Below, in pieces: positions 45,106 through 53,832 of a stretch of DNA of 64,000 nt. Each line of letters begins with the position of its first letter. Position 1 is the first letter of the stretch. A model generated the notes under the pieces. The model saw nothing but the letters and a program-made list of their open reading frames with translations, ran no database searches and was not told the DNA's origin. Where the stretch lies: the NCBI RefSeq assembly GCF_023520895.1, contig NZ_CP026029.1, positions 2,418,001 through 2,482,000 on the forward strand, given 5' to 3'. The position numbers and the translations under genes were made by a program. The DNA is from Paenibacillus sp. PK3_47 (lineage in GTDB: Bacteria; Bacillota; Bacilli; Paenibacillales; Paenibacillaceae).

Positions 45106-46843
45106 CTTCCATAGGGATTGTTAAGACCGCTTCGGTTTCAATGTGCGGACGGCTGCTGAAGGTAAGCTCTGCGGCTTTCCCGTAATACAGCTGCAGGCGG
45201 CTGCTGATATTGGCCAGGGCATACCCGCCGCTGGCACCCGGCTCCTTCATTCTGGCATTAAGCGCCTCAGCATCCATGCCGGCGCCGTTATCGGTTACCC
45301 GGATGAGCAGCCTGTCCTCCTCCTTCTCCACCGCAATCCGGATGATTCCGCCTCCGTGCAGCTCCTTCAGCCCGTGCAGAATAGAGTTCTCCACCAAAGG
45401 CTGGATAATGATTTTCAGCACAGGCAGCTCCAGCAGCTCCTGTCCGGCGCTGATCGTGTAATCGAACAGCCCTTCATAGCACTGCTGCTGCAGATTGAGA
45501 TACTGGCGGACATGCTCCAGCTCCCGGCCCAGCGTCGTAATCTCCTCCCCGTTGTTCAGACCCAGGCGGAACAGTGCGGACAGCGAAATGACCATCTCCT
45601 TCACATCGTCATATTCGTCCATCTCACATTTCCAGAAGATCGTATTTAAGGTGTTATATAAAAAATGCGGCTCAATCTGCGCCTGAAGCGCCTTGATCTC
45701 CGCTTTCCGTTTTTCCTGTTCCGTATCCTTGACCTCAGCAATCAGGCCGCCGATCCGGTCAAGCATCTGATTGAACTTGCGGCCGGCATCGCCGATCTCA
45801 TCCTGAAAAGGGCTCTGGAAGCGCGCAGCCAAATCCTCCTGCTCCACCCGTGACATCGTCTTCTGCAGCTTCAGGAGCGGACCCAGCAGCAGCGCCGACA
45901 GGTATCTTGCCAGCAGCAGCGCCAGGAGAATGCATACGGCCATAATCATCAGCACCAGCCACTGGATGCTGCGGACAGGCTGGAGCAGCTCCTTCTTGGA
46001 CAAATAGCTGACCAGCACCCAGTCGCCCGCATAGCGGGACTCGGCATAGCTGACCAGCATCGGGCTGTCTCCGGCAGCATATTCGAAATTTCCCCGGCCG
46101 CCTTCCTGCAGCCTGTCCATAAATGACGCTGTGCGCGTCCAGTCCGGCCTCTGAGCATCTCCGAAGACGCTTGCGCCTGATTTATTAATCAGCAGAAACC
46201 GTGCGCTCCCAAGACTTGCGCCTCCGCTGATCGTATCCTCCAGAATGTCCTCTTTGACATTGACGGTCAAAAAAACATCCGGCACATAATTCTCCGTCAG
46301 CGGCTGGAGCAGCAGGGAGATGACTTGGTGGCTGCCGTCGAACAATTCATCCACATGGCTTTCCACCCAATTAGACTGCGGATTTTCCCGGATCCGCTGG
46401 TACAGCGAGGTCTCCATGAACGGGGTTGCCGTTCTGCGCAGATTGCCGGCGGAGTAGAAATCTCCGTCCGGCGTACTGAGCAGGATCGCTTCAATGGAAT
46501 TCTCCGTCAGCTCGGCTTGGGTAAAGGGACCCTGAAGCAGCGAGAAGTTGGCAAAAAAGCGTTCTGTATTATGCGCTTGTATATCGCGGATTGTCTGTCT
46601 GTAGGTTTCGCTCAGCATCATAGTTGAAGAGGCGACAATGATCTGTTTCAGCTTCTGGTCCAGCACGTTGACCGACTGGTTCAGCACATTCTGGTTCAGT
46701 TCAACCGAATTGCGCTCCATCGCCCGCGAGGCAATGGAATACGCAAACAGACCGGTAATGGATATACAGAATACTGTCAGTGCAGTAAAGGTCAGCCATA
46801 TTCTTTTCTTCAGGGAGGTCCGGTAGAGCCAGGCCTTCAGCAT
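45080..46843 (-). CDS. YesM-type sensor histidine kinase
   Basis: This 587-residue kinase has a membrane helix (about 15-37), a large extracellular sensor domain (to about 295), a second helix, a HAMP domain and the His_kinase/HATPase pair. The phosphoacceptor His is in PHFLYNTLNTIFW (about 392) and the ATP lid is RVTDNGAGMD. The YesM family usually senses extracellular sugars, often via a neighbouring binding protein, and pairs with the YesN-type gene that follows. Upstream are the two permease genes. Confidence 0.92.
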   Translation of the reverse strand: MLKAWLYRTSLKKRIWLTFTALTVFCISITGLFAYSIASRAMERNSVELNQNVLNQSVNVLDQKLKQIIVASSTMMLSETYRQTIRDIQAHNTERFFANFSLLQGPFTQAELTENSIEAILLSTPDGDFYSAGNLRRTATPFMETSLYQRIRENPQSNWVESHVDELFDGSHQVISLLLQPLTENYVPDVFLTVNVKEDILEDTISGGASLGSARFLLINKSGASVFGDAQRPDWTRTASFMDRLQEGGRGNFEYAAGDSPMLVSYAESRYAGDWVLVSYLSKKELLQPVRSIQWLVLMIMAVCILLALLLARYLSALLLGPLLKLQKTMSRVEQEDLAARFQSPFQDEIGDAGRKFNQMLDRIGGLIAEVKDTEQEKRKAEIKALQAQIEPHFLYNTLNTIFWKCEMDEYDDVKEMVISLSALFRLGLNNGEEITTLGRELEHVRQYLNLQQQCYEGLFDYTISAGQELLELPVLKIIIQPLVENSILHGLKELHGGGIIRIAVEKEEDRLLIRVTDNGAGMDAEALNARMKEPGASGGYALANISSRLQLYYGKAAELTFSSRPHIETEAVLTIPMEGGVHSEQR

Positions 46844-46893
46844 GTACTCACTTCCTTAGTTCATTAGCCGTCCGAAAGCCCGCTGTCCGTGCC

Positions 46894-47784
46894 TCAGCCC
46901 TTTACAGAGCCTGCAGTCATCTGCATGAATGATTTGTTGGCAAAAATGTAGACGATAATCATCGGCAGCATGGACAGGCATGCACCGGCCAGCATTAATT
47001 GGGGCTGCGCTGCATCCCCGACACCATATTTCAATCCGGCCAGACCTACGGTCAGCGTCTGCAGCGCAGGCTGCGTCATCGTAAATACCAGCGGCAGAAT
47101 ATATTCGTTCCACGCTCCGCGGAAGGTCCAAAGTGCGGTAACCCCCAGTGCGGGCGTCAGGAGCGGCAGGATAACCCGAAAGTATACGCTATAAAAGTTA
47201 CAGCCGTCAATAAACGCAGCTTCGTCCAGCTCCTTGGGAATGGCCCGTACAAATCCGATCAGCATGAAGAAGGCTGTAGCATGTGCGCTGATCAGAATGA
47301 TGATGACGCCCCAGAGTGATTTTTGCAGACCGAGTGAAACCATCAGATCAAATTGGGGGCGCAGCACCACGGCACCGATCGAGATGAACAGGGTACAGGA
47401 TTGCAGCACCACGTACACCTTTTTACCGATAAAATCCACTCTCGCCACCGCATACGCAGCCATAGTGCCTACCAGCAGTGTGCCCAGGGTCGTAAATATA
47501 CTGATGAACATACTGTTCCAGGTAAAGCGTGCAAAGTTGGCTGAATTCCATGCTGTCAGGTAGTTCTCAAACTTCCATTCCTTAGGCAGCAGGGAGGTGC
47601 CGCCTGTAAGCTCCAGGTTGGTCTTCACCGATCCGAAAAACGCCAGGACAATCGGGAACACCGCAAGCCCTGCCACCAGAAGCAGGAATATCCACAGCAG
47701 CGTCCGGGACAGCACCGCTTTGCTGCGGATCGTACGGGTGTCCGGCACAGCCGTTATTTTTCTTTGCGCATGTAATGTACTCAC
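46894..47784 (-). CDS. Carbohydrate ABC permease (MalG/LplC type)
   Basis: This 296-residue membrane permease has about six helices and the EAA loop ELDEAAFIDGCNFYSVYFRVILPLLTPAL. It is the second permease of a CUT1-type sugar importer. It starts with GTG (AGGAG 8 bases upstream). The kinase gene follows within about 50 bp. No ATPase gene is in the locus; in Bacillales such importers commonly share MsmX. Confidence 0.92.
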   Translation of the reverse strand: MSTLHAQRKITAVPDTRTIRSKAVLSRTLLWIFLLLVAGLAVFPIVLAFFGSVKTNLELTGGTSLLPKEWKFENYLTAWNSANFARFTWNSMFISIFTTLGTLLVGTMAAYAVARVDFIGKKVYVVLQSCTLFISIGAVVLRPQFDLMVSLGLQKSLWGVIIILISAHATAFFMLIGFVRAIPKELDEAAFIDGCNFYSVYFRVILPLLTPALGVTALWTFRGAWNEYILPLVFTMTQPALQTLTVGLAGLKYGVGDAAQPQLMLAGACLSMLPMIIVYIFANKSFMQMTAGSVKG

Positions 47785-47802
47785 TCGTCATTCTCCTCTC
47801 TT

Positions 47803-48699
47803 TTAATAGATATCATTCAGCTTTTTGGATACGTAAAAATAAATCAGGGTGATCAATCCGACAATGACTGCGGTTGCAAAGCCGACAGCACTGCCGTAGC
47901 CGAACTGCTGAATGCTTGAGCCGCCGCTCGATACCGGGAAGAACAATTTGTACAGATAGAGGTACATCACTTCTGTTTTTCCGTAAGGTCCGCCTTCGGT
48001 AAGCACCATGATGCTCTCATAACCTTTCAGGGAAACCGTAATTGCCAGCATGATGATCATCTGCAGCACGGGTCCCAGCATAGGAACGGTAATGCTCCAC
48101 ATTTTGCGCAGCGGGCCTGCCCCGTCCAGGGAAGCGGCTTCATAAAGGTCCTCGGGGATATTTTGCAGGCCGGCAATGAAGAGCAGCATGTAGTTACCGA
48201 CAGCGCCCCAGATTGCGATAATGATCGCCGTCATCAAGGCATATTTCGGACCCAGCCAGTCAATTGGGGAGGAGATCAGTCCTGATCCCATCAGCAGCTG
48301 GTTAACCATACCGTTGTAAGAGTTGAAAATAACGTAGAATACGACCGCCATTACTGAAGCGCTGATTACGGTTGGCATGAAGTAAATGGCCCGCAGCACC
48401 TGGCGCCCTTTTAAAGCACGGTTGAGAATAACCGCCAGTACAAAGGAGAGCGGAATCGTAATGATCAGCTTGCCTCCCGCATAAATGAAGGTGTTCACGA
48501 CCGACTGCCAGAATCCCGTATCCCGGAAGAGGCGGCGGAAGTTGTCCAGCCCGATGAACAGCGGCTCACCGAAGCCCTGATAATCATAGAACATATACTT
48601 CAGCGCCCAAAAGATCGGATACACCCCAAACACCAGCGTCAGAATCAGACTGGGAGCGACAAAGCTCCAGGCGTTTATTTGACGTTTCGTTGCATTCAT
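47803..48699 (-). CDS. Carbohydrate ABC permease (MalF/LplB type)
   Basis: This 298-residue membrane permease has six helices and the EAA loop DLYEAASLDGAGPLRKMWSITVPMLGPVL. It is the first permease of the importer and the first gene of the minus-strand operon. The start at 48699 has GGAGGAG 8 bases upstream. The heparinase-like gene is transcribed away from it across a ~235-bp shared promoter region. Confidence 0.92.
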   Translation of the reverse strand: MNATKRQINAWSFVAPSLILTLVFGVYPIFWALKYMFYDYQGFGEPLFIGLDNFRRLFRDTGFWQSVVNTFIYAGGKLIITIPLSFVLAVILNRALKGRQVLRAIYFMPTVISASVMAVVFYVIFNSYNGMVNQLLMGSGLISSPIDWLGPKYALMTAIIIAIWGAVGNYMLLFIAGLQNIPEDLYEAASLDGAGPLRKMWSITVPMLGPVLQMIIMLAITVSLKGYESIMVLTEGGPYGKTEVMYLYLYKLFFPVSSGGSSIQQFGYGSAVGFATAVIVGLITLIYFYVSKKLNDIY

Positions 48700-48934
48700 T
48701 ATTTTTACTCCTCCTGTCATTGGACTAACGCTTCATGACTTAATGATAAGTTCATCTCCTCAGGAACAGTTAGGGAGAAAGCAACTGCGCTTGGGGGGAG
48801 AATTTCACTTTTTCAGTTGCTTTGTCCCCTTTGCATCCCGTGTTTATCCATCCCGTATTGATGAAGCCGGCCGTTATACTGAATATAGAAAGAAGAGCCA
48901 GCATCACTACTACAATAAGGGGGCTTGAACAACG

Positions 48935-51499
48935 ATGAATTCAGCATACGGCAGCGGGACCCTTACCCGGCCTTTGGGCTGTTATACTCAGGATCAGCTT
49001 CAGGATATCCGCGGCAGGATTGTACATCTTCCCGAAATCCGGCGGGAATACGGGAGACAGCGGGATTTGTCGGAGCAGTTTGCGGCCCGGGAATCCGCGG
49101 CTCCGCTTCACAGGTTAGGTGATTTCCGGGTAGAGCCGTTCGTCTTCAGCGTTCCGCCCGGTGCGGCATCCGTGCAAATGGCCGTGCATGTTACCGGGCA
49201 GGGTGCAGCGCGTATCGGCGGTGTGTCCCTGACGCATTCCCAGCTCGGCATGCCAGTGAGACTCCATAACGGCAGCTTCCAACAGGCACTTGCAGGCTGG
49301 ACCCGTGAGGCCGGAAGCGGCAGCCTGTTCCATCTGGAACCGATGACGGCTGGAAGAGGCGGCCTTCAGCCCTCCGGAGTAACGCCGGCAGAAGGCGCCG
49401 CTGAGCAGGAAGCGCAGTGTGTATGGATCAGCCACGAGACAGACGGAGGACGGACTGTTCTTCGTTACGGCGAGACGCTGCCCGTACAGCCGGGCGAACA
49501 TTACAGCATGCAGACGGCAGTCAGTCTGGAAGCTCCGCTCAGCGGCGGGATCTGCGCCGGAATAATCTTCCTGGATGCTGCAGGCCGGCCGCTCGGTACG
49601 GAGCTGATCTCTCCGCCCTTCAACCGGGCTACGTTAACCAACTGGGCTTACCTGCTGGAAGCAGCAGGCGCAGACGCCAATGTGTATCTAATTTCGGGTG
49701 AGGAACGCTTTGCAGAACAGGCCAAGCGGAAGCTGCAGTACATGCTTGCGGATATGCGGGCGGGGATGGACATCTTCCGCAGAGACGGCTGGCATGATGA
49801 TGATACGTACGGAGCCGTTCATATCGGCAGAGGAATTGCTGCCGCCGCCGTTATTTATGACCAGATTGCCGGCAGCGGGATATTGAGTAACGCAGAGGAT
49901 TCCTCCATTCAAGCTGATTTCCGTTATATTGCCGCCATGATGATGGATACTGCCTACTACCGGTTCGACCTTGAAACCTTCCCCGATGAGAAGGGCGGCA
50001 AACGCAGCAACTGGAATGCTGACCGGGCCACCGGGCTGGGTGTCTATGCCCTGCTCTTCCCGCAGGAACCGCAGAGCAGCGCTTATCTTGAGCATGCGGT
50101 CTCTGTCATCGACTGGCAGCTGGAAGAGGTAGTGGACGAGGACGGTGCATGGCCGGAGAATGTCCGTTATCATGGAGCTGTACTGCACCGTTATTTCCTC
50201 TTCTTTGCGCTGCTGAAGCGCCTGAAGGGGATGGATTATTTCCAGGATGAGAAAGTAAAAGCCATGTACCGCTTCCTGATCGGCATCGTGACAGCCGGGG
50301 ATAAGCTCCATGGTGAAGCGTACGGTCACCCTGTTCTGCTTACCCCTGCTGTCGGCGACGCCAATGTGCAGGAAAAGTGGTTCCGGCTGCTAGGCTATGC
50401 TGCCTCTTTCTATGCGGGCGAGGACCCGCAGCTGTCGGGGGAAATGATCTGGACCTGGAAGCACGGCGGATCACCCGTCCAGGATACCGGCGCCTTCCCG
50501 CTGCCGCTGGTCGCTCTGCTGTATCCGCAGCCGGGTCTGCCTGAACGGAAGCCGGTGCTCCGCTCGGTTCACTATCCCGGTATCGGTTATGTCATCTTCC
50601 GCGGCGGAGAACAGAATCTGCAGCATTACGCCATCTACGAGGCTTCGCCGCTGACCTATCACGCCCATCATGATGAAGGCCATTTCTCCATCTGGGCTGA
50701 CGGCATTCCGGTCACTTTGGACTCGGGAACCGGTGGCTACTATAACGGGGACCGGCACTGGTATGTCTCCGGGGCGGCGCATAATGTGGTACAGTTCGCC
50801 GGTCCGGACGGGCATTACAAGGACGGCCCGCTGCGGAGCATCTGCCGTGAAGCCAGCTTCTCGGAGGAGCTGGATTATGTAAGAAGCCTTATTCTGGATG
50901 AACAGGCCGAAGCTTATGAGCGGCACTTCCTGTCCGTTAAGGCAGGCTTTGATGTGTATTTGATCTGGGACCGGATTGAGGGAGCAGGAGACAGTGTCTG
51001 GAATCTGCACACCCTCAGCACAGATGCAGAGGTAACGGGGCAGTCCATTGATGCCGCCTGCCTTGGCGGCATGAGGCTGAGCGCGCAGATTGCCGAGCCG
51101 GCGCATCCGGTTATCACTGCCGGCGAGGGAGCTGTGGGCGGAGGCTACCCGCTGATGGTGCAGCAGCATTTCCGCGTACATGGCGGCGGAGGGGACTATC
51201 TCGTACTGCTGCACCCCCGCAAGGAGCAGGCTCCCGCCCTCAGGCTGGAGCCGCTGGATGCCGGAGCAGCGGCAGCTGAAGGCGTCCGCATGTACAAGAT
51301 CACCCGGCCCGGCGGGGCATGGTTGGCGGTTATGATCAACGGCTCCGGGGAGAGCTGCCGGGTCAGCGTTCCCGGCGGGACCCCGCTGAGGCTGCTGGGT
51401 GCCGCTGATGCGGAGACAGCCGGCGTGGACAGGGCTGGCTGGCTGAACCTGGAGCCGGGAAGCATCACGCTTGCTGTTCCGCAGGGGAACGGGCAATAG
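48935..51499 (+). CDS. Heparinase II/III family protein (polysaccharide lyase-like)
   Basis: This 854-residue protein has a helical (alpha/alpha)-toroid region (about 220-520), with NWNADRATGLGVYALLF and WPENVRYHGAVLHRYFLFFALL, and then the heparinase II/III beta-sandwich. The latter has the hallmark TYHAHHDEGHFSIWADGIPVTLDSGTGGYY and AHNVVQF. Such enzymes cleave uronate-containing chains by beta-elimination, leaving a 4,5-unsaturated uronate. There is no signal peptide, so it should act on imported oligosaccharides. It is divergent from the importer/YesMN operon and followed by a KdgF-like gene. The exact glycan is unknown. Confidence 0.85.
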   Translation: MNSAYGSGTLTRPLGCYTQDQLQDIRGRIVHLPEIRREYGRQRDLSEQFAARESAAPLHRLGDFRVEPFVFSVPPGAASVQMAVHVTGQGAARIGGVSLTHSQLGMPVRLHNGSFQQALAGWTREAGSGSLFHLEPMTAGRGGLQPSGVTPAEGAAEQEAQCVWISHETDGGRTVLRYGETLPVQPGEHYSMQTAVSLEAPLSGGICAGIIFLDAAGRPLGTELISPPFNRATLTNWAYLLEAAGADANVYLISGEERFAEQAKRKLQYMLADMRAGMDIFRRDGWHDDDTYGAVHIGRGIAAAAVIYDQIAGSGILSNAEDSSIQADFRYIAAMMMDTAYYRFDLETFPDEKGGKRSNWNADRATGLGVYALLFPQEPQSSAYLEHAVSVIDWQLEEVVDEDGAWPENVRYHGAVLHRYFLFFALLKRLKGMDYFQDEKVKAMYRFLIGIVTAGDKLHGEAYGHPVLLTPAVGDANVQEKWFRLLGYAASFYAGEDPQLSGEMIWTWKHGGSPVQDTGAFPLPLVALLYPQPGLPERKPVLRSVHYPGIGYVIFRGGEQNLQHYAIYEASPLTYHAHHDEGHFSIWADGIPVTLDSGTGGYYNGDRHWYVSGAAHNVVQFAGPDGHYKDGPLRSICREASFSEELDYVRSLILDEQAEAYERHFLSVKAGFDVYLIWDRIEGAGDSVWNLHTLSTDAEVTGQSIDAACLGGMRLSAQIAEPAHPVITAGEGAVGGGYPLMVQQHFRVHGGGGDYLVLLHPRKEQAPALRLEPLDAGAAAAEGVRMYKITRPGGAWLAVMINGSGESCRVSVPGGTPLRLLGAADAETAGVDRAGWLNLEPGSITLAVPQGNGQ

Positions 51500-51501
51500 C
51501 T

Positions 51502-51857
51502 GAAACAGAGGTAAAAGTACCTTTGATTTCGGCGCTCGCGGGCAAATGGCCCGATTCAGAGGTAAAAATACCTTTGATTTCGGCGCTCGCGGACAATTAG
51601 CCCGATTCAGAGGTAAAAGTACCTTTGATTTCGGCTATCGCGGACAATTAGCCCGATTCAGAGGTAAAAGTACCTTTGATTTCGGCTCTCGCGGACAATT
51701 AGCCCGATTCAGAGGTAAAAATACCTTTGATTTCGGCGCTCGCGGACAATTAGCCCGATTCAGAGGTAAAAGCACCTTTGATTTCGGCCTCTCGGACAAT
51801 TAGCCCGATTCAGAGGTAAAAGTACCTTTGATTTCGGCTATCGCGGGCAAATGGCCG
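51502..51857 (+). repeat. 51-bp tandem array C (7 units)
   Basis: Units start at 51502, 51553, 51604, 51655, 51706, 51757 and 51807; only the last interval deviates (50 bp). The unit (GATTCAGAGGTAAAAGTACC, then TTTGATTTCGG and GCGGACAATTAGCCC) is the same family as array A 17 kb away. The array begins directly after the heparinase stop and fills the 420-bp gap to the kdgF-like gene. Confidence 0.95.
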
Positions 51858-51919
51858 GCCCAGAGTAACACGAGCTCTGTTAGACACTAAATTTAACTAC
51901 CCTAAAGGAGGAACAATAC

Positions 51920-52240
51920 ATGAGTAATCTTGGAGTATGGGAAACGGCTGAGCCGGGCGTTAAACGCTGTATCCTGAATGCGGCGGCCAGCCTGATGATG
52001 ATGGAGGTTCATTTTGAGGAAGGGGCAGAGGGCTATGAGCACAGCCATCCGCATGAGCAGATGAGCTACTGCCTGCGCGGAAGCTTCACCTTCCGCATTG
52101 ACGGCACGGAGCATCATGTAACCGCCGGCCAGAGCATTGCCATTCCTTCCAATGCCAAGCACGGCGTAACAGCCCTGGAAGCGGATTCCGCGCTGCTGGA
52201 TGTGTTCACACCAATCCGTGAAGATCTGCTGAAGCGCTAG
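51920..52240 (+). CDS. kdgF: KdgF-like cupin (unsaturated uronate lineariser)
   Basis: This 106-residue single-domain cupin carries the metal-binding HSHPHEQ (residues 41-47) and a second-motif His81 in NAKHGVTALE. The sequence, from VKRCILNAAASLMMMEVHFEEGAEG to the end LLDVFTPIREDLL, closely follows the KdgF family. KdgF opens the 4,5-unsaturated uronates released by polysaccharide lyases to linear ketonic acids. Its position after the heparinase-like gene fits that role. AAAGGAGG lies 8 bases before the ATG. Confidence 0.82.
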   Translation: MSNLGVWETAEPGVKRCILNAAASLMMMEVHFEEGAEGYEHSHPHEQMSYCLRGSFTFRIDGTEHHVTAGQSIAIPSNAKHGVTALEADSALLDVFTPIREDLLKR

Positions 52241-52270
52241 GCGTAGGCAGTAATTCTATAAGCTCCTTAC

Positions 52271-52320
52271 AAAAAAACGGCCTCAACATCCCATGATCCA
52301 TAGGTTGTTGAGGCCGTTTA
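52271..52320. terminator. Bidirectional terminator
   Basis: AAACGGCCTCAACA pairs with TGTTGAGGCCGTTT around an 18-base loop. A run of seven A on the left gives a T-run for the minus strand. It separates kdgF and hxlB. Confidence 0.88.
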
Positions 52321-52361
52321 GCGCTGCCTTGCGCAAGTATGCGAAGGGCAGCTCTGTTATG

Positions 52362-52919
52362 CTATTCCAAATTCGCATGCTTGCCGTACATATTCGTAGT
52401 CGTCTGGCCTGTCTGTTCCATCAGGCGGAGAATCACCGCATCATAGAACAGCAGCATGGTCTGCTCAAACAGGGAGGCCATCGGCTGAATGGTGCTGTAA
52501 TTCCCGGTACTTTGATCTTTAGGTGATCCCGGCAGCTTTACGATCAGATCAGCCAGCCGGCCGATCGACGAATCCGGCGCTATCGTCACCGCAGCCACTG
52601 CGGCACCGATTGCCTTGGCCTTCTCGGCCATAGCAACCAGGCTCTTCGTTTCACCCGAGCCTGAGCCCAGTACCAGCACATCCCCCGGAGCAATACCCGG
52701 GGTCACCGTTTCGCCAACCACATAGGCATCGCGTCCGGCATGCATCAACCGCATGGCGAATGCCTTGCCCATCAGCCCCGAGCGGCCTGCGCCGGCTACG
52801 AATATTTTGCCTGAACGCTGCAGCAGCTCAGCGAATTGCTCTGCCTCACCGGGGGCAATCTGGCCCGCCGAACGCTGCAGCTCCTTTACGATTTCCTGCA
52901 TGTAGCCTGCCGTATCCAT
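52362..52919 (-). CDS. hxlB: 6-phospho-3-hexuloisomerase HxlB
   Basis: HxlB isomerises hexulose 6-phosphate to fructose 6-phosphate, the second step of ribulose monophosphate formaldehyde fixation. The 185-residue SIS-domain protein shows IFVAGAGRSGLMGKAFAMRLMHAG and VLVLGSGSGETKSLVAMAEKAK, both hallmarks. It starts 6 bp after hxlA and lacks a strong ribosome site of its own, so it is probably coupled. Confidence 0.93.
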   Translation of the reverse strand: MDTAGYMQEIVKELQRSAGQIAPGEAEQFAELLQRSGKIFVAGAGRSGLMGKAFAMRLMHAGRDAYVVGETVTPGIAPGDVLVLGSGSGETKSLVAMAEKAKAIGAAVAAVTIAPDSSIGRLADLIVKLPGSPKDQSTGNYSTIQPMASLFEQTMLLFYDAVILRLMEQTGQTTTNMYGKHANLE

Positions 52920-52925
52920 CAGGAA

Positions 52926-53558
52926 TCAGGCCTGGCTTACAAGGCGCTTCATTTCGGCTGCCGCAGCCTTTTGGTCGCTCTCGCCGGTGATGCCGCCGCC
53001 AACGATAACCAGATCAGGGCCTGCTGCAATCACTTCCGGCAGTGTAGCCAGTTTGATGCCGCCGGCAATTGCCGTTTTGGCCTGCTTCACGACACTCTTG
53101 ATGGCGTTAAGGTCAGCAAAAGAGTTTTTGCCTTCAGCCTGGTGGTCATAACCGGAGTGTACGCAGACATAATCTACACCAAGCGCATCCACTTCAGCCG
53201 CTCTGGCTTTGATATCCTTAACATTGATCAGGTCAACGAGGATCTCTCTGCCGGTCTTCTTGGCTTCTTCAACAGCGCCTTTAATGGTGGAGTCATCGGA
53301 AACTCCCAGTACAGTTACAATATCCGCACCAGCTTCAGCCGCTTTCATGACTTCGTAGCCGCCTGCATCCATAATTTTCAGATCCGCAAGAACAGTCAGG
53401 TTAGGAAAAGCGTCCTTAATCGCTTTTACCGCGTGCAGCCCTTCGTTAATAACGATCGGTGTGCCGATTTCCACGATATCAATAAATTCAGCTACCTCCG
53501 AGACGATTTCCTTTGCTCCTTCGATACCCACGAGGTCCAGCGCCAATTGCAGTTTCAT
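52926..53558 (-). CDS. hxlA: 3-hexulose-6-phosphate synthase HxlA
   Basis: HxlA condenses formaldehyde with ribulose 5-phosphate. The 210-residue TIM-barrel protein of the orotidine decarboxylase superfamily begins MKLQLALDL and has IVEIGTPIVINEG, LADLKIMDAGGYE and VCVHSGYDHQ, which form the phosphate- and metal-binding site. AAGGAG lies ahead of the ATG. It forms hxlAB with the next gene and serves to detoxify formaldehyde. Unlike B. subtilis, no hxlR gene is directly adjacent. Confidence 0.95.
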   Translation of the reverse strand: MKLQLALDLVGIEGAKEIVSEVAEFIDIVEIGTPIVINEGLHAVKAIKDAFPNLTVLADLKIMDAGGYEVMKAAEAGADIVTVLGVSDDSTIKGAVEEAKKTGREILVDLINVKDIKARAAEVDALGVDYVCVHSGYDHQAEGKNSFADLNAIKSVVKQAKTAIAGGIKLATLPEVIAAGPDLVIVGGGITGESDQKAAAAEMKRLVSQA

Positions 53559-53832
53559 ATGTTAATTCTCCTTCTCAGATCTATTTTAGTAAGTTCTAAA
53601 CGTAGTGTAAGTCCACGCTTTCCAAAACAGAAGTAGGCACTTTATTGTGTTGTAGTTACCCGGAGGATACTATTGTGCTCAACCCGGCTTTATCAAAGAT
53701 CTTTAGATGGAAAAGATTACTGAATTTTTTTCAGAATTTTCGTAAAAATACTGCTTTTTCATAAAACCTGTGCTAACATACATTTTGTTTGGAAAATAAA
53801 GCTTTTGCAGAGACACTACTAGAAGAAGGTGC

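Noticed and set aside
51546..51803. 85-residue open frame with repeats (MARFRGK...)
   Set aside because: Same effect as above in array C: a repeat-derived frame with no ribosome site.
53559..53832. HxlR-binding direct repeats upstream of hxlA
   Set aside because: Only a vague CACAATA similarity was seen; not good enough to call a site.
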